Positions 45,031 to 53,803 are shown, counted from the first letter of the stretch. The stretch is DNA of 64,000 nt from a virus (IMGVR_UViG_3300027754_000034:62001-126000); one strand, 5' to 3'. Numbers and translations are program-made. The notes: a model not told the origin generated them from the letters alone.

Positions 45031-45117
45031 CGGAGACTGAGAGATTCGAACTCTCGGTACCATTAATGGTACACATGATTTCCAATCATGCACCTTCGGC
45101 CACTCGGTCAAGTCTCC
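45031..45117 (-). tRNA. tRNA-Ser (anticodon GGA)
   Basis: The acceptor GGAGACT (45117-45111) pairs with AGTCTCC, with G as discriminator at 45031. The anticodon stem CATGA/TCATG encloses TTGGAAA, with anticodon GGA at 45083-45081 (codons UCC/UCU). A long variable arm (TACCATTAATGGTA) and the T-arm GAGAGTTCGAATCTCTC complete a type II serine tRNA. CCA is not encoded. It supplies a Ser codon that may be scarce in the host. Confidence 0.93.
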
Positions 45118-45143
45118 AGTTAAAGTATCAGAAATTACAGTCA

Positions 45144-45971
45144 CTACCCAGTTACTAGTATCTCTTTCATGGATTTCCTTGAATCTGGGGAACCACCTAT
45201 ACTACGGTTCCCCATTAACATTGTAACTTTACAATCCGAGTATAATGAAATACTTTCCTCGGAAGCGGAGTTGGATAACAAACACTTTATCCCCCTAGAA
45301 TTTAAATCCGTAAATAAATCCTTTAATTCAGCGTGATCTTTTTGATGAAACCCTCCACTAGTATAATTTGTGAACTTTGCGCTTTTGCTAATAGGAAGAT
45401 ATGGAGGATCAAAATAAATCACGTCTCCCATCCTTGAGGATACGACCGCTTGTTTAAAATCAGTGGTGGTAAGCTTAGCCTTTTCCAGAGATTTTGATAC
45501 TTTTTTTAGGTTATCGCTAGATACTATCAGAGGGTCTACATACTTTCCATAAGGGACATTAAACTTTCCCGATTTGTTTACTCTATACAAGCCATTAAAA
45601 CATGTTTTATTCAGGAATATAAACCTTGCTGCTACCTCAATATCATTTAGGGAATCCCTAGATAAAGATCTTATATCATAAAAAGATCTTTCTTCATTTT
45701 TATATAGAGGCTTTAAGATTTCTTGCAGCAACAAATCTAGATTATACTTTATTACTTCATATGTCACGATCAATTCTTCATTACTGTCGTTTAGGTATGC
45801 TTCTTTTATTAAATTGCGACTACTTAGATAAAAGAATACTGCTCCGCCACCCAAAAAAGGCTCGTAATAATTAAATGGGGTTATCGGAAAGAGGTCAGTC
45901 AGATGGGGAATCATCCTAGATTTACCGCCTGCCCATTTTAGAAATGGTTTTACAGTCTCACTTTTTGACAT
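45144..45971 (-). CDS. dam: DNA adenine methylase (Dam-like)
   Basis: The 275-residue protein has PFLKWAGGKSRMIPHLTDLF at residues 9-28, PFLGGGAVFFYL, and YFDPPYLPI near 186, the FxGxG and DPPY motifs of D12-class N6-adenine methyltransferases. It probably methylates GATC or a similar site for protection or replication control. It overlaps the upstream HNH gene by 14 bases, and ends 27 bases before the tRNA. Confidence 0.88.
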   Translation of the reverse strand: MSKSETVKPFLKWAGGKSRMIPHLTDLFPITPFNYYEPFLGGGAVFFYLSSRNLIKEAYLNDSNEELIVTYEVIKYNLDLLLQEILKPLYKNEERSFYDIRSLSRDSLNDIEVAARFIFLNKTCFNGLYRVNKSGKFNVPYGKYVDPLIVSSDNLKKVSKSLEKAKLTTTDFKQAVVSSRMGDVIYFDPPYLPISKSAKFTNYTSGGFHQKDHAELKDLFTDLNSRGIKCLLSNSASEESISLYSDCKVTMLMGNRSIGGSPDSRKSMKEILVTG

Positions 45972-46458
45972 TTTTCCTTTGTTCTTTTGTAACAGTTTTG
46001 TGGCATTTTATACATAGAGTTCGCAAATTGTCCAGGCCAGATTGCCCACCACCATCAAATACAGGAATTCTATGATCTGCGTGCCATAGAGATTTTTTAG
46101 ATTCCTTCATTGTAATCCTAAGTAACTGTAAAATATTTACAAAAAAGACGTTGGTCAGATATTGATCACCATCTTCTTTTTTTGCTTTTCTAGAAATATT
46201 TTCTAGTTCTATTTTCTGATATCTTGTATCAGTGAGGCACAACTCACATATTCCTAAATCCCTTTCATATAACGTCTCTCTCATATATTTATTATTCGAT
46301 CTTATTCTCCATTCGTGAACACATGGGTCTGAACAAAAGGTCCTCTTGGGTGGATAAACCTCTTTTTTACAGTATCGACAAAATCTATTTCCCGACGAGC
46401 TGCGTAACCCCTTTGATTCTTTTTCATTTTCTTTTATTTCTAGACGTCTTTTTTTCAT
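45958..46458 (-). CDS. HNH endonuclease with N-terminal zinc ribbon
   Basis: ATG 46458 gives 166 residues. The N-terminus has NRFCRYCKKEVYPPKRTFCS and CVHEW, a zinc ribbon; ICELCLTD follows; the C-terminus has WHADHRIPVFDGGGQSGLDN and LCIKCHKTVTKEQR, the HNH active site with its structural cysteines. It starts in an ATGA overlap with the upstream HNH gene. A homing or restriction nuclease are both possible. Confidence 0.75.
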   Translation of the reverse strand: MKKRRLEIKENEKESKGLRSSSGNRFCRYCKKEVYPPKRTFCSDPCVHEWRIRSNNKYMRETLYERDLGICELCLTDTRYQKIELENISRKAKKEDGDQYLTNVFFVNILQLLRITMKESKKSLWHADHRIPVFDGGGQSGLDNLRTLCIKCHKTVTKEQRKNVKK

Positions 46459-47048
46459 ATGTTTGCATTTACGTAAGGCTTCCAAGATTCATATATCATT
46501 TCGCATAAAATATCATGGTTCACAATATCGTTCCATGAAGGCCTGACGGGTCTCTTTCTTAGAATCATGCCAGCCTGTTCAGGGGTTCTATTTCCCTTTT
46601 TTGCGTTACATGAATAACAGCAAGTTACTATATTGTCCCATGTAGTTTTACCACCACGACTGCGTGGAATGACATGGTCATAATTTAGTTCGTTCTCAGA
46701 TTTCTTTTTTTCGCAATATTGACATACATATAGATCTCTTTTATATACGTGAGGCCTAGTGAATGAAACATCGGCTTTTCTGAAAATGTCCTTACGACTC
46801 ATACAAACAACTGCAGGATTATATATTTTCAGATCACCTTTACCGTCATTCACATTTCGACCGAAAGCCCTAACCACATGAATGAATTCTTTAAACCTAT
46901 CACACTTAATTATACCCCATAAATCTTCATTATATTCTAAGACATTGGATATTTTATTACTAAATATCATACATATCGCTTTTTGGGAATCTACTATACT
47001 CTGCGGTAGATATGATCTAGTGAGTACAAGGGTGTTGGTTGCCGACAT
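46455..47048 (-). CDS. HNH endonuclease
   Basis: The 197-residue protein has VCQYCEKKKSENELNYDHVI, PRSRGGKTTWDNIVTCCYSC and NAKKGNRTPEQAG, a canonical HNH of the McrA/phage type, near residues 110-160. An unfamiliar N-terminal 80 residues (LVLTRSYLPQSIVDSQKA) precedes it. It is the first gene of a three-gene overlapping operon HNH-HNH-Dam. The 112-bp region to 47161 must hold divergent promoters. Confidence 0.78.
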   Translation of the reverse strand: MSATNTLVLTRSYLPQSIVDSQKAICMIFSNKISNVLEYNEDLWGIIKCDRFKEFIHVVRAFGRNVNDGKGDLKIYNPAVVCMSRKDIFRKADVSFTRPHVYKRDLYVCQYCEKKKSENELNYDHVIPRSRGGKTTWDNIVTCCYSCNAKKGNRTPEQAGMILRKRPVRPSWNDIVNHDILCEMIYESWKPYVNANI

Positions 47049-47160
47049 GAGATAACAACTATACAGTGATCGGGCTTAGAATCCATAAATCTTTTTGTTC
47101 CTTCTGAGCCCAGAATTTTTATTGCTTGTCTATTATAGAAAAATCAGAAGATAAAATCAA

Positions 47161-47451
47161 ATGACATCATCACAAAATCTCTCTAAGGAAGTCATAACCA
47201 TAAATGAAAAAGTAGTAAATATTTTAAATTTCACAAATAAAGAAATTAAAGAATTTCATGAAGAAGTAGCAAACATGAATTCTGATTCCACAAATGAAAT
47301 AAGAAAATGTTGGTCAAACAACTTTTATTCCTGCGAAGACTACTTGAAAGACTTTAGTTACATATCAAATAACAAATATAAAATAGATAAAATGACGCTG
47401 GCTTCAAGTCTTTATACTTTGAGCATAATACTTTTAGTTATCTGGTTTTAA
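47161..47451 (+). CDS. Small tail-anchored membrane protein
   Basis: The 96-residue protein is polar and helical, ending with the hydrophobic segment LASSLYTLSIILLVIWF. The topology is like that of the protein at 28328. Role unknown; spanin or membrane modulator are options. Confidence 0.5.
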   Translation: MTSSQNLSKEVITINEKVVNILNFTNKEIKEFHEEVANMNSDSTNEIRKCWSNNFYSCEDYLKDFSYISNNKYKIDKMTLASSLYTLSIILLVIWF

Positions 47452-47495
47452 TATATCAGCAGTTTTAATTTTTAGTAAGCTCTCTGCATGAGAGT

Positions 47496-48515
47496 ATGGA
47501 ATCCACTACAAAAAAATATCTAGTATTTATTAGTGTTATTTTACTACTCATTGGAGTCATAGTATTCCTACAGAATAAAATAAATAAATTAAAATATACC
47601 ATAGTAGATCAAAAGTCTCAAAAGACTCTGGATGATGGTGTAGTCAAGAGTGGAAACACCAAGGTAGAGCCAGGGGCTATTGTTGATGCCGGTAAGAATG
47701 CAGGAATCCCTATAGATGGAATTAAAACAGATGCTGATGCAAATGGTGAAAAAGTAACAGGAATAAACACCACGAATTCAAATAGTAGTGGAGACAAAAA
47801 AGTAAATTTATCATCATCTAGGACGGAACCTAGAAAAGACATTCATCCCACCATTATCGAAGAACCGCCACACTCCGCGCCTATCGACTGCAGTAAGCTT
47901 GTGAAGTGTCCAGATAATCCTGACAAATACGGATACTTTATTAATAAACAAATACTTAACATTCATGAACCATTTAATAATTTAAATTTACCTTTTGGTG
48001 ATATGGGATTTAGTGCGTGGCAAGAAAAACCGTGGTCCTATACTATTTTTCCTCGAAATTATGAATCTACTATAGTGATAACTGAGAATGAATATGGTAA
48101 AAAATCAGCTTATGCTAGGTTCAGCGTCAAAGTAAATGAAAAATCATACGATATTCCAATTAGCAAGTCACAGCTAATATACTCTGATTTACCATCTACT
48201 TGGAATTTGAATCCTAGAATAATGGCTGGCATGTCTGTTGGAGTTGGGATTCCTCTATCATTTGTGTGGGGTCCTTCTCTTGGAGTCACAATAGGCAGCT
48301 ATGGAAGATATATAAGTTCACCCGATTGGTTTTTTGGAATTATATCCGTAGGATATGAAATTAATCAAAGGAACATATTCTTATCTGTAGATCCTGTTTT
48401 ATATAAAATAAGCAATCACATTCCTTTTACAAATAACCTTTATATCGGCCCCACTTTGGGAATCGATATGAGCGGGAATTTTATCGGATCAGCATCTCTA
48501 AAACTTGCCTTTTGA
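47496..48515 (+). CDS. Membrane-anchored protein with beta-barrel-like C-terminus
   Basis: The 339-residue protein has an N-terminal membrane span (YLVFISVILLLIGVIVFL, residues 8-25), a coiled/disordered Ser/Lys/Asn linker (about 30-125), a Cys pair CSKLVKCPD, then a beta-rich part. The last 100 residues alternate aromatic/hydrophobic residues (MSVGVGIPLSFVWGPSLGVT, NLYIGPTLGIDMSGNFIGSA) and end in Phe, as outer-membrane barrels do. It could bridge inner and outer membranes. Spanin function is one hypothesis; host Gram-negative is implied only weakly. Confidence 0.5.
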   Translation: MESTTKKYLVFISVILLLIGVIVFLQNKINKLKYTIVDQKSQKTLDDGVVKSGNTKVEPGAIVDAGKNAGIPIDGIKTDADANGEKVTGINTTNSNSSGDKKVNLSSSRTEPRKDIHPTIIEEPPHSAPIDCSKLVKCPDNPDKYGYFINKQILNIHEPFNNLNLPFGDMGFSAWQEKPWSYTIFPRNYESTIVITENEYGKKSAYARFSVKVNEKSYDIPISKSQLIYSDLPSTWNLNPRIMAGMSVGVGIPLSFVWGPSLGVTIGSYGRYISSPDWFFGIISVGYEINQRNIFLSVDPVLYKISNHIPFTNNLYIGPTLGIDMSGNFIGSASLKLAF

Positions 48516-48731
48516 GTGACCCCTAAACACAATCAATCCATGAGATAAGTCGTATGGAGATAAAGCCACTCTTACCGGGTCTCCCACAATTACCCGTATA
48601 CGATTTTGCCTCATTTTACCATTTAATCGGCCTACAACAGGAGGCCCTCCATTTTTTAAATCAATTCTAAATATTCCGCCATTAGAATCCAATACTACAC
48701 CATCAAACTCAATGTGATCTTCTCTAGGCAT
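48498..48731 (-). CDS. infA: Translation initiation factor IF-1
   Basis: The 77-residue protein begins MPREDHIEFDGVVLDSNGG and has the IF-1 signature GRLNGKMRQNRIRVIVGDPV followed by VALSPYDLSHGLIVFR, corresponding to the bacterial GKMRxNYIRILxGD and LTPYDLSxGRI segments, with the normal 70-75 residue length. IF-1 binds the 30S A site during initiation. Phage copies are rare and may bias translation to phage mRNA, of interest since many genes here have weak Shine-Dalgarno sequences. It overlaps the convergent gene by 18 bases. Confidence 0.93.
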   Translation of the reverse strand: MPREDHIEFDGVVLDSNGGIFRIDLKNGGPPVVGRLNGKMRQNRIRVIVGDPVRVALSPYDLSHGLIVFRGHSKGKF

Positions 48732-48798
48732 ACTCTGTAGGGTACATTACCAAATTGTTTGGCTGTTAGATAGGTGTTTAATCAGGATTGAAACTAAA

Positions 48799-49590
48799 AT
48801 GACAACTACTGTAGGAGTAGAAAAATTAATTTCTGGATCCCCAGAAATTATTCTGGCATCTGTTATAATCAGTTCAGATGCTGTATTAGTGGACCCCCTC
48901 GGCGTTTTTAATTCTAATCAGACGCAAACCCAGATAGAATCTACACTTGGTATCTCTCTTAGAGACTATAATCTTATCCAGCTCTCTTTGTATCCCATAA
49001 TATCCCCAAATGGAATATATACCTATAACTATTCCACCAGGTACACCCAAATTGGGGTACTGAATCAAAATCTCTTACAATTTCAGGGTATACCTGGAAT
49101 ACCGGGCCAGATAGGTCCTCATGGTCCTTTTGGACCCGTGGGGCCAACTGGTCCTCTAGGAATAGGAGAGGGTGGGCCAACTGGTTCTACTGGCCCAGCA
49201 GGTTCTGGAATAATTCAAGAAATATCTTTTACTTTGAGCGGAGAGTACTCTACTATTGTTACTCCCGGAACCTTTGATCCCCCATACTTGGTAGTAAACC
49301 CGTTTACAATATCCTCTGTGGATGCAATAAGAAGAACCAGCGGTAGTGCTGGTGTTACTTCCATAGATGTGGTCAAGAAGATGAATGCTGGTGATCCAGG
49401 AGTCAGCATTTTACCATCTCCTTTGACTATTTCTAGCGGGATGGATTATGATGTTTCTTCTACTTCAGTCTTTTTAGATTCTAACTTCACGGTTGGCAAT
49501 ATAATAGAAGTAAAAATATTGTCCGTTGAATCTTATTTAGCAGGTCCCCCTGAGGGTCCTGAAGGAATAAGAATTGTCATTCGCACTTGA
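48799..49590 (+). CDS. Collagen-like virion protein
   Basis: The 263-residue protein has an N-terminal domain, a Gly-X-Y stretch at about residues 98-138 (GIPGIPGQIGPHGPFGPVGP, TGPLGIGEGG), and a beta-rich C-terminal domain. Collagen-like segments form trimers in phage fibres. A leader AGGA at 48783 precedes the ATG. It is followed after eight bases by the Kelch-like gene, so both belong to a fibre operon. Confidence 0.75.
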   Translation: MTTTVGVEKLISGSPEIILASVIISSDAVLVDPLGVFNSNQTQTQIESTLGISLRDYNLIQLSLYPIISPNGIYTYNYSTRYTQIGVLNQNLLQFQGIPGIPGQIGPHGPFGPVGPTGPLGIGEGGPTGSTGPAGSGIIQEISFTLSGEYSTIVTPGTFDPPYLVVNPFTISSVDAIRRTSGSAGVTSIDVVKKMNAGDPGVSILPSPLTISSGMDYDVSSTSVFLDSNFTVGNIIEVKILSVESYLAGPPEGPEGIRIVIRT

Positions 49591-49598
49591 GGTAAAAA

Positions 49599-51596
49599 AT
49601 GGCCACTGTTCTAACTCCCCCAATTCGCACGATTCTTCCCAAAACGACTCTGACATTCAATCGTGCAAATAAAAATGTCTGGATGGGTCGTTGTTATCAT
49701 ACCTCAAGTTTAATTTCGGGAAACCGAATTCTTGTAACAGGGGGAGTTGACTGCGAATTATCTAAATCTTGTGAAATATATGATATAAATACTAATACAT
49801 GGACAAAAAGCTTTAATTTAATAAGGAATCGGGAAGCTCATTGCGCAGTAGTACTAAATAGCGGAAAGGTTTTAGTAGCTGGTGGCGGATTTAGAATGCA
49901 GGACACCCTTGATTGGTATTCATATACTAACACGGGGGAATACTTCAATGGTCTGGGGTGGTATTCAGCTGCAAATTTCATTTCCGTTACAAAGTCCGGT
50001 CTTTCTGGCGTTTTATTAAATGACGGGCGAGCGTTCTTATCTGGCGGCATATTTGGAACTATTGCTGAGACCAGTTGCGATACTTACGATGAATCTACGA
50101 ATTCATTCTCACCGGCTGCATCATTAAACGTAGCCAGAGCTTTTCATACCTCCCATACACTGAGCAATGGGTTGGTGATTGCTATAGCGGGTTCGGGAGA
50201 CGTAGGAAATTATGTTGATAGTATTGAAATATATGACCCAAATTTGGATACTTGGTCCGTTTTTGGTACTACCCTAACTAATGGTGTAATCTTCCATGCC
50301 AGCGTTTTAATTGACGATGGCATTATCTTGATTTCTGGAGGTTCAAACGGAGCCCCCTTAAATGACTGTTACATATATGATTATTTCTTAGCTACTTTAA
50401 CCCCTGTCTCTTCTATGAATCAACCAAGAGCTGGACACACTTCAACTCTCATTACTAATGGGATTAATGCAGGAAAAGTATTAGTTACAGGCGGGTTTGA
50501 TTCAACTGATATTTTAAAAAGCGCGGAATTATACGATCCTCTTACAAATACATGGACACTAGTTGGAACCATGTATGAAGAAGCATGGGGTCACAGTTCT
50601 TTCGATTTAGGTAATGGAGATATTTTAAACTTCGCAGGACAAGTATCCTGGAATAATTACCTACCTCAGTTAACCACAAATAGCACCCAGAAATGTGACA
50701 CTGACGTAACCATTCCGAACATTTATCCTAGCTTCTCCTTAATCACTAGAATGACATCCAGGGATTATGCGTGTGCTTATAATAACGCAGCGGCAGAAGT
50801 CTCTGCCGTAATGGGCGGTGAAACCATTTATTTAACGGTCGGAAATACGCCCCTTACTATCACTTTGGGTGCCATGGATACTTCAGTAGCAGCCATATGT
50901 AGCACTATAAATAGCGCATCTCTTACAGCGGGAATTGATAATTTATATGCAATTCCCGTATTTAATACTACTCCAAATGTCTTTAAACTAATATCTGTAG
51001 ATAAAATATTTACTGGTAGTGGCATAATGTCGTATGCTGACTGGCAAAAGATCGGATTACCTCAGGGTTACTTAAGCGACCCTGCAGTTTCTTCAGTAGA
51101 AGAAATATCAGTTCCTTATATTAGTAATTATGTAGATAACTCTGACTCTGTAAGCAACATACAACCAATTTCCGATCATGCTAATAGAGTCACTCTCTAC
51201 ATTAAATTCAGGACAGAAGACAATTCATCTTCACACCCTAATCATGGATGGGTGGTTATAGCAGTGTTGTGGGATAATGGTGGTTCTGAAGAATATTTAT
51301 TCCTAAATGGACTAATCGAACCATTTACTGTTAACAATTTCAACGCTGGAAATCCCTTGGTCGGTATAGACTCTCAAACAGTTGGTCTTACTTCCATCCC
51401 GCCAAACATAAGCGGCTCAGCATATAATGGCGTTACTCAATCTATGATAAACCTTGAACCTCCTCCTGGAAGCACAGGTATTAGAATAGCTGTATTTACT
51501 GGTGACCCATCTATGATATTGAATAGTACCGGAGATTTTCAGTATCCCTACATAGCGCCAAAGTTGTCTTTGATGATATCTGATGGTACAAGATAA
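49599..51596 (+). CDS. Kelch-repeat virion protein
   Basis: The 665-residue protein has at least six Kelch-type repeats in the first 360 residues, such as ILVTGGVDCELSKSCEIYDI, GKVLVAGGGF and KVLVTGGFDSTDILKSAELY, each with a GG pair and a C/S-EIYD...T-W ending, forming a beta-propeller. The last 300 residues are a separate beta-rich domain; it contains FNAGNPLVG, and a similar FNAGNP occurs in the giant protein at the left end. A receptor-binding or baseplate role is likely. GAGG lies nine bases before the ATG. Confidence 0.72.
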   Translation: MATVLTPPIRTILPKTTLTFNRANKNVWMGRCYHTSSLISGNRILVTGGVDCELSKSCEIYDINTNTWTKSFNLIRNREAHCAVVLNSGKVLVAGGGFRMQDTLDWYSYTNTGEYFNGLGWYSAANFISVTKSGLSGVLLNDGRAFLSGGIFGTIAETSCDTYDESTNSFSPAASLNVARAFHTSHTLSNGLVIAIAGSGDVGNYVDSIEIYDPNLDTWSVFGTTLTNGVIFHASVLIDDGIILISGGSNGAPLNDCYIYDYFLATLTPVSSMNQPRAGHTSTLITNGINAGKVLVTGGFDSTDILKSAELYDPLTNTWTLVGTMYEEAWGHSSFDLGNGDILNFAGQVSWNNYLPQLTTNSTQKCDTDVTIPNIYPSFSLITRMTSRDYACAYNNAAAEVSAVMGGETIYLTVGNTPLTITLGAMDTSVAAICSTINSASLTAGIDNLYAIPVFNTTPNVFKLISVDKIFTGSGIMSYADWQKIGLPQGYLSDPAVSSVEEISVPYISNYVDNSDSVSNIQPISDHANRVTLYIKFRTEDNSSSHPNHGWVVIAVLWDNGGSEEYLFLNGLIEPFTVNNFNAGNPLVGIDSQTVGLTSIPPNISGSAYNGVTQSMINLEPPPGSTGIRIAVFTGDPSMILNSTGDFQYPYIAPKLSLMISDGTR

Positions 51597-51621
51597 GGTC
51601 GTAGACGGGACTTGAACCCTT
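51597..51621 (-). other. tRNA-like 3' fragment
   Basis: On the minus strand the sequence reads GGGTTCAAGTCCC then GTCTACGACC, the form of a tRNA T-arm plus acceptor 3' strand. No matching 5' acceptor GTCGTAG, D-arm or clean anticodon loop is found upstream, so a full tRNA cannot be built. Remnant tRNA or an attachment-site core are the likely meanings. It starts directly after the Kelch gene stop. Confidence 0.35.
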
Positions 51622-51718
51622 AATCCTATAGAATGTTTCATTGAACATTTATGTCACAGACGAAAGGAGAACCCAAGGGAATCTAATTCAGCTCTCTTTA
51701 TCCTTAAAGCGATATTAG

Positions 51719-51802
51719 CATTTTTGGCATAAAACTATCATTACTTGGGGCCAATTTCAACATTTTTGGTATAAAACTATCATTACTTGGGGCAAATTTC
51801 AA
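51719..51802 (+). repeat. Tandem 42-bp direct repeat
   Basis: Two copies, 51719-51760 and 51761-51802, each beginning catttttgg and containing aaactatcattacttggggc, differ at two bases. They lie directly upstream of the gene at 51821. A regulatory role is possible. Confidence 0.9.
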
Positions 51803-51820
51803 CACGGGTTTTTATCTTTT

Positions 51821-53114
51821 ATGAAAAATATTTCGAAAAGAGCTGATGAATTGAAACATGAAAATCATATGATGGACGTGGAAAGAATATCAATGCGGAT
51901 TGCTTTTGGGAATTCGAACTTGATCGATTCTCGATTGCTTCGTATTGCGTTTCGCGTCATAGAAGCATCTAAGGTTGATGATTTAATACTCGCTAATCCA
52001 GGTTTAGAAGAGAGTATTAAAAAACTCTCCGATAATGATCCTTCTAAAAGTAATAAATATATCGAATGGAGCGTTAAACAACTCAAACAACTGAAACAAC
52101 TGAAACTAGAAGCCACAATGGGGGATTTAATTTCCACCATACAGGCGTTTCATAAAGTTCAAAATAGACTTGAGAAGAAAGACATTAACCAATACAAGAC
52201 CTTGAAAGAACTGGAAGATGCTATAAAGGATCTTCCAGAATCCAAAACCAAAGAAAAGATCCAGGTGAAATCGGGGGCCAAAAAACTTTGGGAGAATGAC
52301 ACGCACGTACTCTTCAGGATGCATACTCAAAATGCTTGCATCGCATATGGAAAAGGCACTAAATGGTGCATAACCATGAAGGATGACAATCCTTGGGATG
52401 AATATACTAATAATAATTCTATTTTTTATTTTTTGATCGACAAAAGACCATCCGAGTCTGAATATTCAAAGATCGCTTGGAACGTCCGAAGGAATATGGA
52501 TGATAATAGCGTTGAAGAAGTCGAGATCCATGACGCTCTTGATGATTTGATAACAAATTCTACGATTCAAGGAATACCGGAGTTCAGTAATATTAATCGC
52601 ATGATCATAGAGGACGCTCCAAAGGCTCCGGATGGGCCCAATGTCTCTAAGCGAAAGGAACTTTTAAAAAAAAATTCTCGCGGATCACGACGCAGGGGAG
52701 AAAGCCGCCCTGCACGGGGCGGACCTGCGCGGGGCGAACCTAACCAAGGCGGACCTGCGCGGGGCGGACATGGCCGGGGCAAACCTGAAAGGGGGAAACC
52801 TGAGCGGGGCGTACCTGACCAATGCGGATTTGAACGAGGCGGACCTGGGCGGGGCGAACATGACCATCGCGAAACTTAACGGGGCGAATTTGACCAGGGC
52901 GTACCTGTACAATGCGAACCTTAGCGGGGCGGACCTGACCGAGGCGGACCTGACCGAGGCGGACCTGACCGAGGCGGACCTGACCGAGGCGGACCTGACC
53001 GGGGCGGACCTGACCGGGGCGAATTTGACCAATGCGAGATTGATCGGAGCGATACTGGACGGGGCAAAAACTCAGGGAGCCAATTTCACCGGAGCCGATA
53101 TGGAACCTGAATGA
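51821..53114 (+). CDS. Pentapeptide-repeat protein split by a frameshift at an A9 tract
   Basis: The first frame (51821-about 52673) encodes a 285-residue domain with CIAYGKGTKWCITMKDDNPW and FYFLIDKRPSESEYSK, then KELLKK at a run of nine A (52665-52673). Reading on in that frame gives nonsense Arg/Gly repeats to 52879. In the +1 frame the text is ILADHDAGEKAALHGADLRG followed by A(D/N)LxG pentapeptide repeats to 53114, the natural continuation. With eight A the two parts would be one 430-residue protein. The repeat part is GC-rich and contains the 15-bp repeats listed separately. Frameshifting, slippage or an error are possible; the joined span is given. Confidence 0.7.
52929..53018 (+). repeat. 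Tandem 15-bp pentapeptide-coding repeats
   Basis: Six consecutive units of gcggacctgaccgag (the last two gcggacctgaccggg) run from 52929 to 53018 and encode ADLTE/ADLTG pentapeptides. The near identity at DNA level suggests recent expansion by slippage or recombination. Confidence 0.95.
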
Positions 53115-53152
53115 CCCGTATATATTTTATCTTTTAATGTACCATTCATAAT

Positions 53153-53710
53153 ATGAACCCTGTAAACGCATCCCGTATGATGAAGAGAATGGCTGCCGCG
53201 TTAGCGGCATCCAAGTCCCCTAACAAATCCGCCGTAGCAAAAGATCTTATGGCATTATCTGATGCCATAAACGGTAATAAGAAAGCTGAAGTTTATTTGT
53301 TAAATAAATTGGCTTTCGATCAGGATCAGGATGAGCGCACGGAGCTGTCTGACGACGTTTTTATTGAATTCCAAAAGCATTATCTTGACTGGGCAGGACA
53401 ATTCGTATACTCACAGACTTTGAAAATGGACGGTGATCATGATCACTTCATTCCTAACTACATCACCAATGGCGGTGGCAATGAATCAATGCCTCCATTC
53501 AAAGGCATAATGGTACCGTTCAATATATCAATTGATAAAGACGGAAAAGTCGTAATTTCTTACGAGGACAAATATGTTCCACAAGGGATTAGTTATTCAT
53601 TCTTTCCTGCGAAAGCTAGAGGCAATTGGTCAAAACCAATTGGAGACTCATTTGAATATTTCACTGATAATTGCCCAGAAATGGCGAACTTCATACAAGA
53701 TAACATGTGA
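53153..53710 (+). CDS. Hypothetical protein with RIA-type N-terminus
   Basis: The 185-residue protein starts MNPVNASRMMKRMAAALAAS, then KSPNKSAVAKDLMALSDAI, an amphipathic helix pair like those at 10586 and 12604. The rest (QFVYSQTLKMDGDHDHFIPN, GIMVPFNISIDKDGKVVISY) is not recognised. The leader gtaccattcataat before the ATG recurs at 63899. Separated by 38 bases from the pentapeptide gene. Confidence 0.5.
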   Translation: MNPVNASRMMKRMAAALAASKSPNKSAVAKDLMALSDAINGNKKAEVYLLNKLAFDQDQDERTELSDDVFIEFQKHYLDWAGQFVYSQTLKMDGDHDHFIPNYITNGGGNESMPPFKGIMVPFNISIDKDGKVVISYEDKYVPQGISYSFFPAKARGNWSKPIGDSFEYFTDNCPEMANFIQDNM

Positions 53711-53720
53711 GTTATCCTCG

Positions 53721-53803
53721 TAGGAGATGAGATGGCGAGAGGTTGACCAATTGATGAAACCCGATTGGTCAACAAATCCGCTATGGAAGCGTCACTTCTC
53801 CTA
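53721..53803. ncRNA. Candidate structured RNA element
   Basis: TAGGAGA (53721-53727) pairs with TCTCCTA (53797-53803). Inside, TTGACCAAT (53743-53751) pairs with ATTGGTCAA (53764-53772) and CGCT pairs with AGCG around ATGGA near 53780-53792, giving a three-way junction. It follows the 53153 gene and could be a terminator, riboswitch-like element or small RNA. The strand is not determined. Confidence 0.35.

Noticed and set aside
51597-51690. Complete tRNA on the minus strand
   Set aside because: The 5' acceptor and D-arm are absent and the anticodon loop would have 6 or 8 bases; only a 3' fragment is supported.
52680-52879. Arg/Gly-rich continuation of the 51821 frame (RGESRPARGGPARG)
   Set aside because: Out-of-frame reading of the pentapeptide repeats after the A9 tract, not a real RGG-box domain.
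52685-53032. Minus-strand frame of 115 residues full of VRSAPVRSA repeats
   Set aside because: It is the complement of the pentapeptide-coding 15-bp repeats; the plus strand gives the real repeat protein.
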